A DNA stretch of 64,000 nucleotides, from positions 1,904,001 to 1,968,000 of the forward strand of contig NZ_AP019807.1 in NCBI RefSeq assembly GCF_007183175.1. Direction: 5' to 3'. Positions 44,208-53,018 of the stretch are shown here, one piece after another. The position numbers were made by a program, and so were the translations under genes. This stretch comes from Microbulbifer sp. GL-2 (GTDB lineage Bacteria > Pseudomonadota > Gammaproteobacteria > Pseudomonadales > Cellvibrionaceae). The notes under the pieces are model-generated. The model did no database searches, was not told the origin of the DNA, and worked only from the letters and a program-made list of their open reading frames with translations. Numbering within the stretch: position 1 is the first letter of the stretch; the number at the start of each line of letters is the position of its first letter.

Positions 44208-44765
44208 ATGACATCAGAAACTAATCGATTCGAGCTTCTCGCCAACGCCATTCTCTCGGCAGGTGGCCAGGCGGACCCCAGTGAACTGCATGGATTTACG
44301 TGTGGTGTACTGGCGGCGGGCGCTGAGCCAGACAAAAAACGCTGGCAGCGCGAACTGGCAGAGTTACTCGACCTGGAGGTGGTACCGGCAGATTTAAATA
44401 AGGACTTTCTGCAATTAGCTGAGGAGAGTCAAAAGCAGTTGAATGGTAGCGACTTTTCCTTCCAGCTGGTTCTTTGCGACGATGACGATATTGTTGCACG
44501 CACCCTGGCATTGGGGCACTGGTGTGAGGGCTTCCTGCACGGATTTGGTATCGGTAAAGCAAAAGAAGAGAAGCTGCTGCCCACCAGTGAAGAGGCATTG
44601 AAAGATATCGGTGCAATTTCGCAGGTGGATGCCGATCACGTAGAGGAGAGTGAGGAGAATGAACAACAGCTATTGGAGCTGCAGGAATATGTGCGTGTAG
44701 CAGCTCTCAATATTTTTACCGAAGTACGCGGCAAGCAGTCCACTGAAGGCCCCACTGTACACTGA
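44208..44765 (+). CDS. ygfB: UPF0149-family protein YgfB
   Basis: 185 residues, all-helical. It has the family's N-terminal ELHGFTCGVLAAG and the central LGHWCEGFLHGFGIG. In Pseudomonas aeruginosa YgfB affects amidase and beta-lactamase expression by counteracting AlpA; elsewhere its role is unclear. It overlaps pepP by one base (TGATG) and is divergent from the zapA group, the conserved order in gammaproteobacteria. Confidence 0.92.
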   Translation: MTSETNRFELLANAILSAGGQADPSELHGFTCGVLAAGAEPDKKRWQRELAELLDLEVVPADLNKDFLQLAEESQKQLNGSDFSFQLVLCDDDDIVARTLALGHWCEGFLHGFGIGKAKEEKLLPTSEEALKDIGAISQVDADHVEESEENEQQLLELQEYVRVAALNIFTEVRGKQSTEGPTVH

Positions 44766-46114
44766 TGTCCAGTAACAAAAAAAGCGCAGCGATCAGCAAG
44801 ACGGAATATAGTCTTCGTCGCACTCGCCTGATGGATGAACTGGCGCCGGGGAGCTTGGCGATAGTCTCATCCGCTGGTGAGCAGCCCCGATCACGCGATA
44901 CTTTTTTCCCTTTCCGCCAGGACAGTGATTTTCTCTACCTGACCGGTTTCGATGAACCTGAAGCCCTTTTGGTACTGGTTCCGGGGCGTGCCCAGGGGGA
45001 AACCCTTCTGTTTTGTCGCGAATGCGATGCGGAAAAAGAAATGTGGGATGGGCCGCGTCTCGGTCCCGAGCGGGCAGTGCAACGTTTCGGTTTGTCCGAT
45101 GCTTTTCCGATTGGCGATCTCGACGATATTTTGCCGGGACTACTGGATGGTCGCGAGCGCATTTATTTTCCTATGGGGCGCTATGCCCACCTCGACCGGC
45201 GTATCCGCTGCTATCTGCAAAATATTTCTGAGGCACCGGGCAGTAATGGTGCTCCAGAGGTAGTGGATCTGGATTACCAGCTGCGCGAACTGCGCCTGTT
45301 TAAAAGTTCAAATGAGCTGGGCCTGATGACCCGTGCTGCGGATATCAGTGCCGCCGCACATTGTCGCGCCATGGCTCGCTGCCAGCCGGGGCTTTACGAA
45401 TACCAGTTAGAGGCGGCGCTTTTACACACTTTTGTCGATGCCGGTGCGCGTGAGACCGCTTACCCAACCATCGTTGGCAGTGGCCGCAACGCCCTGGTTA
45501 TGCACTACTGCAGCAACAAGGCACAGATGAATGACGGTGACCTGGTACTTGTGGATGCGGGCTGTGAATACCGTGGTTACGTGGCAGATATTACTAGAAC
45601 TTATCCGGTCAACGGACGCTTTAGTGGCGCACAAAAAGCGCTGTATGAAATTGTCCTGGCTGCGCAGCTGGCAGCTGTCGAGCGGGTGCGTGTGGGAAAC
45701 CATTGGGATGACCCCCATACGGCTAGCGTAGAGGTGATCGCTCAGGGCCTGGTGGACCTGGGGCTGTTAAATGGGGATGTGCAGGACCTGATCGAATCGG
45801 GCGCCTACCAGCGCTTTTATATGCATCGAGTTGGTCACTGGCTGGGGATGGATGTACACGATGTCGGTGATTACCGGGTACACGGTGCCTGGCGGCAATT
45901 GGAGCCAGGCATGGTGATGACGGTCGAACCCGGTATCTATATCCCCGCGGACGATGAACGTATCGCAGGGGAGTTCCGTGGCATGGGTATTCGTATTGAA
46001 GACGATGTGGCCCTCACCGGTGAGGGAGTGGAAATCCTGTCTGCGGCGGCGCCAAAGTCTGTAGAGGATATCGAATATGCTATGCGCCATGGGCGGGATT
46101 TATTGACTCGCTAG
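44765..46114 (+). CDS. pepP: Xaa-Pro aminopeptidase (aminopeptidase P)
   Basis: 449 residues, dimetal M24B peptidase that removes the N-terminal residue before proline. Metal ligands can be read in VDAGCEYRGYVADITRTYP (two Asp), HRVGHWLGMDVHD (His), MTVEPGIYI (Glu) and GIRIEDDVALT (Glu). The N-terminal half (creatinase N domain) has DFLYLTGFDEPEALLVL. It is translationally coupled to ygfB (one-base overlap) and followed by ubiH, the usual pepP-ubiH-ubiI order. Confidence 0.96.
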   Translation: MSSNKKSAAISKTEYSLRRTRLMDELAPGSLAIVSSAGEQPRSRDTFFPFRQDSDFLYLTGFDEPEALLVLVPGRAQGETLLFCRECDAEKEMWDGPRLGPERAVQRFGLSDAFPIGDLDDILPGLLDGRERIYFPMGRYAHLDRRIRCYLQNISEAPGSNGAPEVVDLDYQLRELRLFKSSNELGLMTRAADISAAAHCRAMARCQPGLYEYQLEAALLHTFVDAGARETAYPTIVGSGRNALVMHYCSNKAQMNDGDLVLVDAGCEYRGYVADITRTYPVNGRFSGAQKALYEIVLAAQLAAVERVRVGNHWDDPHTASVEVIAQGLVDLGLLNGDVQDLIESGAYQRFYMHRVGHWLGMDVHDVGDYRVHGAWRQLEPGMVMTVEPGIYIPADDERIAGEFRGMGIRIEDDVALTGEGVEILSAAAPKSVEDIEYAMRHGRDLLTR

Positions 46115-46180
46115 AAACAATAAGGGTTTACGGCCTCCCAGCTTGCTGATTGATGACCTGGGAGCCTGTGGGGGAGTTTT

Positions 46181-47422
46181 ATGACTGAAGCTGCGCAACA
46201 ATTCGATGTGGCCATCGTCGGTGGGGGAATGGCTGGTGCCAGCCTGGCGCTGATGCTGGCGCACTTCTGTCCGCATCTCAGTGTCGCACTGTTGGAGCAG
46301 AGAGGACTGCCAGATGCCTCGGCCAGTCTACGGCTGCCGAGCTTTGACACTCGTGCCACAGCTATCGCCGCCGGCAGTTTACAGCTGTTCCAGCAGTTGG
46401 GTCTGTGGTCCGCTTTGCGTGAATATTGTGCCCCCATCCAATGTATCCAGGTGAGTGACCGCGGTCACTCCTTTGGTGCATCCCTATCAGCGCGTGAGCA
46501 GGAGCAAGCGAGCTTCGAGGGGATGTTGGGGGCTGTGATTGAGAATGCTGCGTTGGGGCCTATCCTGCATCGTGCTGTAGCAGATACCCAGGTGCGGGTA
46601 TTGGCCCCAGCCAGGGTGAGCAGGGTACGAATGGGTGTTGCCGGGGCGCATTTGAGCTGGAGTGCTGATGAGCAGGGCCAGCAAAATGAACTGACCACGG
46701 GTTTATTGGTTGTTGCTGACGGGGTCGGATCACCTCTGTGCCGGCAGTTGGGGATAGAAATCGACACGATAAAGTACCAACAAAGGGCGTTGGTCACTAC
46801 TGTTGGTCTTCAGCGAGACCATGGAGGCGTTGCCTTTGAACGCTTTACCGCTTCTGGGCCCATGGCCCTGTTGCCATTGCCGCAACGAGAGGGGTTACAT
46901 CGCGCCGCCCTTGTGTGGGCCTGCCCGGATAGAGAGGCGCAAGCGCTAAGTAAACTGCCCGAGGATGAGTGTCTGCGGCGCCTGCAAAAAAATTTCGGCT
47001 GGCGGGCGGGCCGTTTTATGCGTGCGGGCGCTGTGCAAGGCTACCCCCTCAGCCTGTCCCTGGCGCGAGAGCAGTGGCGGCGCAACTTGGTCCTGGTCGG
47101 TAATTGTGCGCACTTCCTGCACCCGGTGGCTGGGCAGGGTTTTAACCTCACACTGCGCGATTGCTATGCCTTGGCGCAGGCCTTGGTGGGTGAGAAGCCT
47201 GAGCAGGGCTCAGGGGTGCAGCTGGAGCGCCTGCGGACCTATGGTCGCAAGCGCAGTTTCGATCAACAGTTGACAGTGGGTTTTAGTGACCGCATACCAG
47301 CATTGTTTACTTCAGCAAACCCCACTCAGCAGGTTATGCGCCAAATGGGGTTACTCGGCCTTACACTGGTACCGCCACTGCGCGCGGAGTTTGTCAGCCA
47401 GGCGGCGGGATTTGGGCTTTAA
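46181..47422 (+). CDS. ubiH: 2-octaprenyl-6-methoxyphenol hydroxylase (ubiquinone synthesis)
   Basis: 413 residues, class A FAD monooxygenase. The dinucleotide fold FDVAIVGGGMAGASLA is at the N-terminus, LVVADGVGSPLCRQLG is the family's second FAD/NADPH motif and GNCAHFLHPVAGQGFNL carries the third (GD-type, here GN). Position after pepP and before a second monooxygenase identifies it as UbiH, which hydroxylates C1 of the ubiquinone ring. The stop overlaps an in-frame ATG of the next gene. Confidence 0.92.
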   Translation: MTEAAQQFDVAIVGGGMAGASLALMLAHFCPHLSVALLEQRGLPDASASLRLPSFDTRATAIAAGSLQLFQQLGLWSALREYCAPIQCIQVSDRGHSFGASLSAREQEQASFEGMLGAVIENAALGPILHRAVADTQVRVLAPARVSRVRMGVAGAHLSWSADEQGQQNELTTGLLVVADGVGSPLCRQLGIEIDTIKYQQRALVTTVGLQRDHGGVAFERFTASGPMALLPLPQREGLHRAALVWACPDREAQALSKLPEDECLRRLQKNFGWRAGRFMRAGAVQGYPLSLSLAREQWRRNLVLVGNCAHFLHPVAGQGFNLTLRDCYALAQALVGEKPEQGSGVQLERLRTYGRKRSFDQQLTVGFSDRIPALFTSANPTQQVMRQMGLLGLTLVPPLRAEFVSQAAGFGL

Positions 47423-47463
47423 TGGTGCCCTTGCAGCGGCACAACAGCGGAATTGGCTTGAAT

Positions 47464-48699
47464 ATGAATAGACACCGTTTGGATTTCGCCATTGTTGGTG
47501 CGGGTATGGTGGGCATGGCCCAGGCCGCACTTCTGGCCGTGCGCCATCCGGGAATGCGCCTGGCCCTGCTGGAGGCCTCGTCAGAGACTGCACCTGAGCT
47601 GTCGCAGGACTATGAGCCGCGGGTTGTGGCACTGACCCAGGCTTCGCGGGAGTTGCTCGAAGAAGTGGGGGCCTGGGCGGAAATCTCCGCACGCCGCGCT
47701 TGTCCGTACGTGGAGATGCGGGTTTGGGATGCCGAAGGCACTGGTTCTGTGAGCTTTAACAGCCGCGATGTACAGCTGCCCAACCTCGGCCACATTGTTG
47801 AAAACAATGTAATTGTTGCCGCCCTGAGGACACGACTCGTAGCATTACCGAATGTGGAACTGGTCAATGGCTTTCGCCTTGAGAGCTGGTGGCGCGATTG
47901 CGGACTCTGGCATTTGCAGCCGCGTGGCGAGCAGCTCAATGCAGTGGAGGGGTTGCGCGAACAGGCCGAGATAGTGCGTACACGCCTAATGATTGGTGCT
48001 GATGGTGCCCGCTCCAAAGTGCGTGACCTGTTGCGCATCCGCTGCCGGGATACCGATTATCACCAGACCGCCCTGGTTTGCGTGGCTCGCTGTGAGAAGC
48101 CTCATCGCCATACGGCTTGGCAGCGCTTCTTGCAAAGTGGCCCGCTGGCGTTTCTGCCACTGGCTGGCCTGGGAGACGATAATCACTGTGCGGTGGTCTG
48201 GTCGGCGGATGACCCTCTCGCTCGTGAGTTGCTGATGCTGGATGACCAGGCTTTTGCCCTGAATCTGGAAAAGGCATTCGAGAGCCGGCTGGGCAAAGTG
48301 GAATCAGTCAGTGAACGCTTTTCTTTTCCCCTTAGGGCACGGCACGCGGAGCGCTACCATGGTCCCGGTGCGGCCCTGGTGGGGGACGCTGCCCACAGTA
48401 TTCATCCCCTGGCGGGACAGGGGGTGAACCTGGGGTTACAGGATGTGCGCGTGCTTAGCGATGAAATTGACCGCGCCTTGTCACGGGGTTTAGAACCCTC
48501 ACACGCCTCGGTGTTGGCACGCTATGAGCGTCGCCGTCGCGGCGACAATGCCGCAACCCTAAAAGCCATGAGTGCATTTAAATCTCTGTTTGGTGCTGGT
48601 GACCTGCACTGGCGCTGGTTGCGTAACACCGGCTTGAGTATGGTGGATGCCAGCCCCATGTTAAAAAAACGTATCATCCTGCGGGCCATGGCGGTGTAG
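47464..48699 (+). CDS. ubiI: UbiH/UbiI-family FAD monooxygenase (ubiquinone synthesis)
   Basis: 411 residues from the ATG at 47464 (MNRHRLDFAIVGAGMVGMAQ), where family members begin. An ATG at 47422 overlaps the ubiH stop (TAATG) and would add 14 residues; translational coupling through that codon is possible. The three FAD motifs are present: the N-terminal Rossmann GAGMVG, IGADGARSKVRDLL and LVGDAAHSIHPLAGQGVNLG. E. coli UbiI (VisC) hydroxylates C5 of the ring; the homology and position fit UbiI, but the regiospecificity of these enzymes is exchangeable between species. Confidence 0.88.
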   Translation: MNRHRLDFAIVGAGMVGMAQAALLAVRHPGMRLALLEASSETAPELSQDYEPRVVALTQASRELLEEVGAWAEISARRACPYVEMRVWDAEGTGSVSFNSRDVQLPNLGHIVENNVIVAALRTRLVALPNVELVNGFRLESWWRDCGLWHLQPRGEQLNAVEGLREQAEIVRTRLMIGADGARSKVRDLLRIRCRDTDYHQTALVCVARCEKPHRHTAWQRFLQSGPLAFLPLAGLGDDNHCAVVWSADDPLARELLMLDDQAFALNLEKAFESRLGKVESVSERFSFPLRARHAERYHGPGAALVGDAAHSIHPLAGQGVNLGLQDVRVLSDEIDRALSRGLEPSHASVLARYERRRRGDNAATLKAMSAFKSLFGAGDLHWRWLRNTGLSMVDASPMLKKRIILRAMAV

Positions 48700-48823
48700 T
48701 TAGGGCTTGCCGATACTATATCGCCTGGTATTTACCGGTTTTCCATTGAGAACCAGTGAGTGCAGATTAAAAATCCGCTGGAACGATGTGTAGCAGGCAA
48801 GCGAATAAAAAAGGTTTATTGAA

Positions 48824-49786
48824 TTGAGTCAGTGGATTGTTGTTTATGCGTTTCCCCTTTCCAAGGATCTCAGTGCACTGGTGCGTTTTATCCAGCGCTA
48901 TCAATTGCCATTGCGAATTGCCGAGGAAAAAAACCGGCAGCAGTTACTGACTCCCGATGCCAGCCTGGCGGAAATACTTAAGCCCCTGCTGCAGCGCTGG
49001 GATGCTGGTGAAATAGATCTCGATAAGGTACAGATACAATCTACACAACCGGGAGATGCCCTGGAGACAGCGGCTGAAACAATTGATTCTGTAGCAGAGT
49101 TGGCAGGGCAACCTGATAAAAATACATCGGCTGAGCACAAAGGAAGGCGGGCATCAGTACTGCCCAGCTTCCCTCTGGATAAAACGCCGATCAGCCTTTT
49201 GTTGATTGCCCTGTGTTTTCTGGGATGGTTCCTTCAGACGAATAATTTTTCTAATGCCCTGTTGATTTACCCGGACCAAAGTGGCAACACACTAGCGCAC
49301 TCCTCTCTCGCCTGGCACCTGCAGAGTGGGGAGTGGTGGCGCCTGCTTACGCCGGCGATCGTGCACTTTTCCCTGCCTCATGCCTTATTCAATGCCCTGG
49401 GTATCTGGATATTAGGAAGGCCACTGGAGGCTCGGGGTGGCAGCTTCATGTATATAGCACTGGTACTGATTGGAGCTGCTGTATCCAACCTAACCCAGTA
49501 TTTATGGGAGCCGAGGGTACTTTTTGGTGGCATGTCCGGAGTGGTTTATGCCCTAGTGGGATTCGCCCTGGTGGTGCAGCGTTTCCAGTCAGCATGGCGT
49601 GATATTCCCTCTGGTCTACTGACCGTAGCCATGGCTTGGTTAATAGTATGTGCCCTGGGCATAGTGACTTTTTTCACCGGAGTGGGAGTTGCGAATGCGG
49701 CGCATATCGGTGGATTCTTTAGTGGTCTGGTAATTGCCCTGGTGTATTGTGTTCTGGGAGGGGGACGGAAGTTTTCTCCAGGGTAA
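48824..49786 (+). CDS. Rhomboid intramembrane serine protease
   Basis: 320 residues. The N-terminal ~110 residues are a small cytoplasmic domain, as in GlpG. The membrane domain (about 123-315) has six helices. Catalytic elements are the Ser238 in FGGMSGVVYA and His294 in ANAAHIGGF. The oxyanion-side residues are in HFSLPHALFNALG (His186, Asn190). It would cleave single-pass membrane proteins within the bilayer; substrates are unknown. The start is TTG at 48824 with AAGG upstream. Confidence 0.88.
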   Translation: MSQWIVVYAFPLSKDLSALVRFIQRYQLPLRIAEEKNRQQLLTPDASLAEILKPLLQRWDAGEIDLDKVQIQSTQPGDALETAAETIDSVAELAGQPDKNTSAEHKGRRASVLPSFPLDKTPISLLLIALCFLGWFLQTNNFSNALLIYPDQSGNTLAHSSLAWHLQSGEWWRLLTPAIVHFSLPHALFNALGIWILGRPLEARGGSFMYIALVLIGAAVSNLTQYLWEPRVLFGGMSGVVYALVGFALVVQRFQSAWRDIPSGLLTVAMAWLIVCALGIVTFFTGVGVANAAHIGGFFSGLVIALVYCVLGGGRKFSPG

Positions 49787-50087
49787 AAGCCTCAACGGAA
49801 AGACTTTGGTACAGGTCCCTTGCGGGGAACCTGAATATTGTCAGAATCCTGATATTTATCTTGGGAATAATTCTCACATGATCGTAAACCCCAAAGGAAA
49901 ATATCAGCATAACTTGTTTAGAGGAAAAACGTGATTGCTCTCTTTGGGAGGTCTTGATAAGACCTGACTTTTTTCAGACTTTATTTACCTGCCTGGCAAC
50001 TCTTTTGGATTTTGATCGAATGCAGGCTTGTTGTGTCACGGACAGTGCGCAAGAATTCAGCTCTAACTCAGCTGTAATCAGGGATAT
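49787..50087. other. Intergenic region, no gene
   Basis: About 300 bases between the rhomboid and CNNM-protein genes. No terminator with a clear T-run and no supported frame. The CNNM gene's site AGGGAT lies just before its ATG. Confidence 0.4.
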
Positions 50088-51203
50088 ATGCTCCTCTTAA
50101 TTACCTATATTTTTATCGCCCTCGGTTTTTCATTTCTCTGTTCGATTGCCGAGTCGGTCATTCTCAGTGTAACTACACCATACGTGCGGCTATTGGAGCG
50201 CGAGGGGCACAGGGCTGGGCCGCTGCTGCGCAAGCTCAAGGGAAATATCAATGCTCCCCTTGCAGCAATTCTAACTCTGAATACCATTGCCCATACCGCA
50301 GGTGCGGCTGGTGCCGGTGCCCAGGCTGCGGCGGTGTTTGGAAGCCAGTACCTGGGCATAGCTTCGGCGATCCTGACCCTGTTGATCCTGGTTTTTTCCG
50401 AGATCATTCCGAAAACTCTGGGCGCGGTTTACTGGAGACAGTTGGCACCATTTACCGCCTACGCGTTGCGCGGCCTGGTATGGCTTCTCTACCCGTTTGT
50501 AAAAATGTCTGAACTGCTGACCCGCGGCCTCTCCCATGGACCGACCCTGACCGGCTTCAGCCGTGATGAGTTTGCCATTATGGCTGAGATCGGTGAGGCC
50601 GAAGGGCAGCTGGAACAGCGCGAGTCGAATATTTTGCGTAATCTCTTTTTCACCCTGCGGGACCATTCTGTGCGTGAGGTGATGACCCCTCGTACCGTGG
50701 TTTTCTCCCTGCCCCAGGATGCAACGCTGGTGGAAGCCTACGAAGAGGTTGAGAAGGGGCGCTTCTCCCGCATTCCAGTTTACGAAAATCGCGATCCCGA
50801 TTGTGTCGTGGGCTTTGTACTCAAGCAGGATTTGTTACTCGCTTATGCCAAGGGCGAGCGAGAGCGCAAACTGGCGGATTTCCGCCGGGAAATGCTCATG
50901 TTGCCGGAAACTGCCACGATCTATCAGGCCTTCCAGAAGATATTGTCGCGACGTGTACAGATCAGTGCGGTATTGGATGAATATGGTGGTCTTGAGGGCG
51001 TGATTACTTTGGAGGACCTCCTTGAGACCCTGCTTGGAGAGGAAATCGTCGATGAGGCCGATAAAACCCCGGACCGCCAGGAGCTGGCCAAACGTCTTTG
51101 GCGCTGGCGCTCGAAAAAATATGGCCTCAAGGTAGATGAATCAGCCAAGGAAGAGCGGAAATCGGAAGAGAGCAGTGAGGGGCGTGAAGGCTCCGACGAC
51201 TAA
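50088..51203 (+). CDS. CNNM-domain membrane protein with CBS pair
   Basis: 371 residues. An N-terminal CNNM (DUF21) membrane domain with four hydrophobic segments (about 1-180) is followed by a CBS pair (about 195-320; VREVMTPRTVVFSLP, GRFSRIPVYE, VGFVLKQDLL, ISAVLDEYGGLEGVITLEDL). The C-terminal CorC_HlyC domain found in many relatives is absent; the tail is short and acidic. CNNM proteins transport or regulate Mg2+ (CorC/MpfA-type), with adenine nucleotides binding the CBS pair. Automatic annotation often calls these hemolysins, which is misleading. Confidence 0.82.
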   Translation: MLLLITYIFIALGFSFLCSIAESVILSVTTPYVRLLEREGHRAGPLLRKLKGNINAPLAAILTLNTIAHTAGAAGAGAQAAAVFGSQYLGIASAILTLLILVFSEIIPKTLGAVYWRQLAPFTAYALRGLVWLLYPFVKMSELLTRGLSHGPTLTGFSRDEFAIMAEIGEAEGQLEQRESNILRNLFFTLRDHSVREVMTPRTVVFSLPQDATLVEAYEEVEKGRFSRIPVYENRDPDCVVGFVLKQDLLLAYAKGERERKLADFRREMLMLPETATIYQAFQKILSRRVQISAVLDEYGGLEGVITLEDLLETLLGEEIVDEADKTPDRQELAKRLWRWRSKKYGLKVDESAKEERKSEESSEGREGSDD

Positions 51204-51263
51204 TTTTCCCTCTCTTCAGGTTACCTTTATCTGCCTTCAGTGGCGCCTGCGGAATCTTTGACG

Positions 51264-51300
51264 GCCACCGGCAACCTGCACAGGTTTTAGTCCCGGTGGC
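51264..51300 (+). repeat. Extended stem-loop upstream of gcvT
   Basis: GCCACCGG (51264-51271) pairs with CCGGTGGC (51293-51300) and encloses a second hairpin AACCTG-CA-CAGGTT (51273-51286). No T-tract follows. It ends 108 bases before the gcvT start and does not match a glycine riboswitch. Confidence 0.5.
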
Positions 51301-51408
51301 TGCTAGGCTTGCTGAGCATATATGTCGCAGTGCATGGTCTGCTGGCAAGGCTCGTGCTCAAGCCGCTAGAATACGCGGCTTCGGAACCTGACGGACTGAG
51401 AATTTAAG

Positions 51409-52497
51409 ATGGGAAACAGAACGCCTCTGTATGACACACATGTCGCCATGGGCGGCAAAATGGTGGATTTCGGTGGATGGGACATGCCGCTGCATTACGG
51501 CTCCCAACTGGATGAGCACAATAAGGTGCGCACCGATGCGGGGATGTTTGATGTCTCCCACATGACTGTAGTGGATATCGATGGTGCCGCCGCTCGCGAT
51601 TACCTGCGCTACCTGCTGGCCAACGATGTGGCCAAGCTGGATGGCAAGCCTGGTAAAGCCCTCTATACCGGCATGCTCAATGATAAGGGCGGAGTAATTG
51701 ACGACCTGATCGTCTATTTGCGTGATCCCGGCTACCGTGTAGTGGTGAATTGCGCGACCCGCGAAAAAGACCTGGCTTGGATGAACAAGCAGGCTGAGTC
51801 TTTCGAAGTAACCCTTACCGAGCGCCCGCACCTGGCAATGATCGCCATTCAGGGCCCCAACGCCATTGCTAAGACCAAGGAGGTCCTGGGGATTGACTGG
51901 ACTGCCGCGATCGACGCGCTGAAAGTATTTGAGAGTGTGGCTCGTAGCGAATGGTTTGTGGCACGCACTGGCTATACCGGTGAAGATGGCCTGGAAATTA
52001 TGCTTCCCGGAGAGGATGCCAGTGGCTTTTGGCGCGCCCTCGCCGATGCTGGTGTGGCGCCATGTGGCCTGGGAGCCCGCGACACTCTGCGCCTGGAGGC
52101 GGGTATGAATCTCTACGGCCATGAAATGGATGAAGAGACTTCTCCATTGGTAGCCAATATGGCCTGGACTATTGCTTGGGAGCCGGAGGGGCGCAACTTT
52201 ATTGGCCGTGCGACCCTGGAAGATGAAAAGGCGCAGGGCGTCAAGCACAAGCTTGTCGGTCTGGTATTGGAAGAGCGCGGCGTACTGCGTGCGGGTCAGC
52301 AGGTGGCGGTAGACGGTGCTGAAGAGCGCGGTATCATTACCAGCGGAACCTTCTCGCCGACTTTGGGCTATTCCATCGCACTGGCACGGGTGCCAGTCAG
52401 TGTCGGTGACACCGCAGAGGTGGAAATCCGCAAAAAGCTGCAGCCGGTCAGGGTGGTTAAGCCCTGTTTTGTGCGCAACGGCAAGTCGGTTATTTAA
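51409..52497 (+). CDS. gcvT: Aminomethyltransferase, glycine-cleavage T protein
   Basis: 362 residues (E. coli GcvT 364). It transfers the methylene group of aminomethyl-lipoyl-H-protein to tetrahydrofolate and releases ammonia. Family features are [27 protein letters not shown] and [21 protein letters not shown], which form the folate and catalytic Asp region. It is followed by gcvH after 66 bases. gcvP is not in the window, so the P protein is encoded elsewhere. Confidence 0.96.
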   Translation: MGNRTPLYDTHVAMGGKMVDFGGWDMPLHYGSQLDEHNKVRTDAGMFDVSHMTVVDIDGAAARDYLRYLLANDVAKLDGKPGKALYTGMLNDKGGVIDDLIVYLRDPGYRVVVNCATREKDLAWMNKQAESFEVTLTERPHLAMIAIQGPNAIAKTKEVLGIDWTAAIDALKVFESVARSEWFVARTGYTGEDGLEIMLPGEDASGFWRALADAGVAPCGLGARDTLRLEAGMNLYGHEMDEETSPLVANMAWTIAWEPEGRNFIGRATLEDEKAQGVKHKLVGLVLEERGVLRAGQQVAVDGAEERGIITSGTFSPTLGYSIALARVPVSVGDTAEVEIRKKLQPVRVVKPCFVRNGKSVI

Positions 52498-52563
52498 GCG
52501 TCGCCCGCAGGTGTACGCGTTGGCAAGACAATATATTCAGATGCTTAATCAAGGGATAACAGC

Positions 52564-52950
52564 ATGAGCGAAATCCGCAATGAACTGAAATACCTCTCCA
52601 GCCACGAGTGGGCACGCCTGGAAGAGGACGGTACTGTGACTATTGGTATCAGTGACCACGCCCAGGATGCCCTGGGTGATGTGGTATACGTTGAGACCCC
52701 GGAGGTCGGTAACACCCTGGCTGCAGGGGATGAGGCTGGCGTGGTTGAATCAGTCAAAGCCGCCAGTGATATTTACTCCCCGATTTCCGGTGAGGTGATC
52801 GCGGTGAATGAGGCACTGGAAGAGGCGCCGGAAACCGTCAATTCCTCCCCTTATGACGATGGCTGGTTCTTCCGCATCAAGCCCAGCGACGTGAGTGAAC
52901 TGGACAACATGCTGGATGCCGAAGCGTATCGAGCGGAGTCTGCGGAGTAA
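52564..52950 (+). CDS. gcvH: Glycine cleavage system H protein
   Basis: 128 residues, the standard lipoyl carrier. The lipoylated Lys65 is in [15 protein letters not shown]. Other conserved segments are [19 protein letters not shown] and [12 protein letters not shown]. It shuttles the aminomethyl group between P and T proteins. Transcribed with gcvT and closed by a strong terminator. Confidence 0.97.
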   Translation: MSEIRNELKYLSSHEWARLEEDGTVTIGISDHAQDALGDVVYVETPEVGNTLAAGDEAGVVESVKAASDIYSPISGEVIAVNEALEEAPETVNSSPYDDGWFFRIKPSDVSELDNMLDAEAYRAESAE

Positions 52951-52977
52951 GTTCTGCCGCTTCACGAGCACATAAAA

Positions 52978-53005
52978 AACCGCTGCCAAAAACAGCGGTT
53001 TTTTT
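52978..53005. terminator. Bidirectional terminator between gcvH and ptsP
   Basis: AACCGCTG (52978-52985) and CAGCGGTT (52993-53000) with a seven-base loop; seven T on the plus side and six A on the left, between convergent genes. Confidence 0.92.
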
Positions 53006-53018
53006 GTCTCAATAGCTG

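Noticed and set aside
50088..51203. Hemolysin naming of the CNNM protein
   Set aside because: The hemolysin label is inherited from an old database name; the domains are a CNNM membrane part and CBS pair linked to Mg2+ homeostasis.
51204..51408. Glycine riboswitch ahead of gcvT
   Set aside because: No match to the conserved aptamer core; only a generic stem-loop is present.
51358..52248. 296-codon minus-strand frame opposite gcvT
   Set aside because: gcvT is certain and the antisense frame has no start signal or family features.
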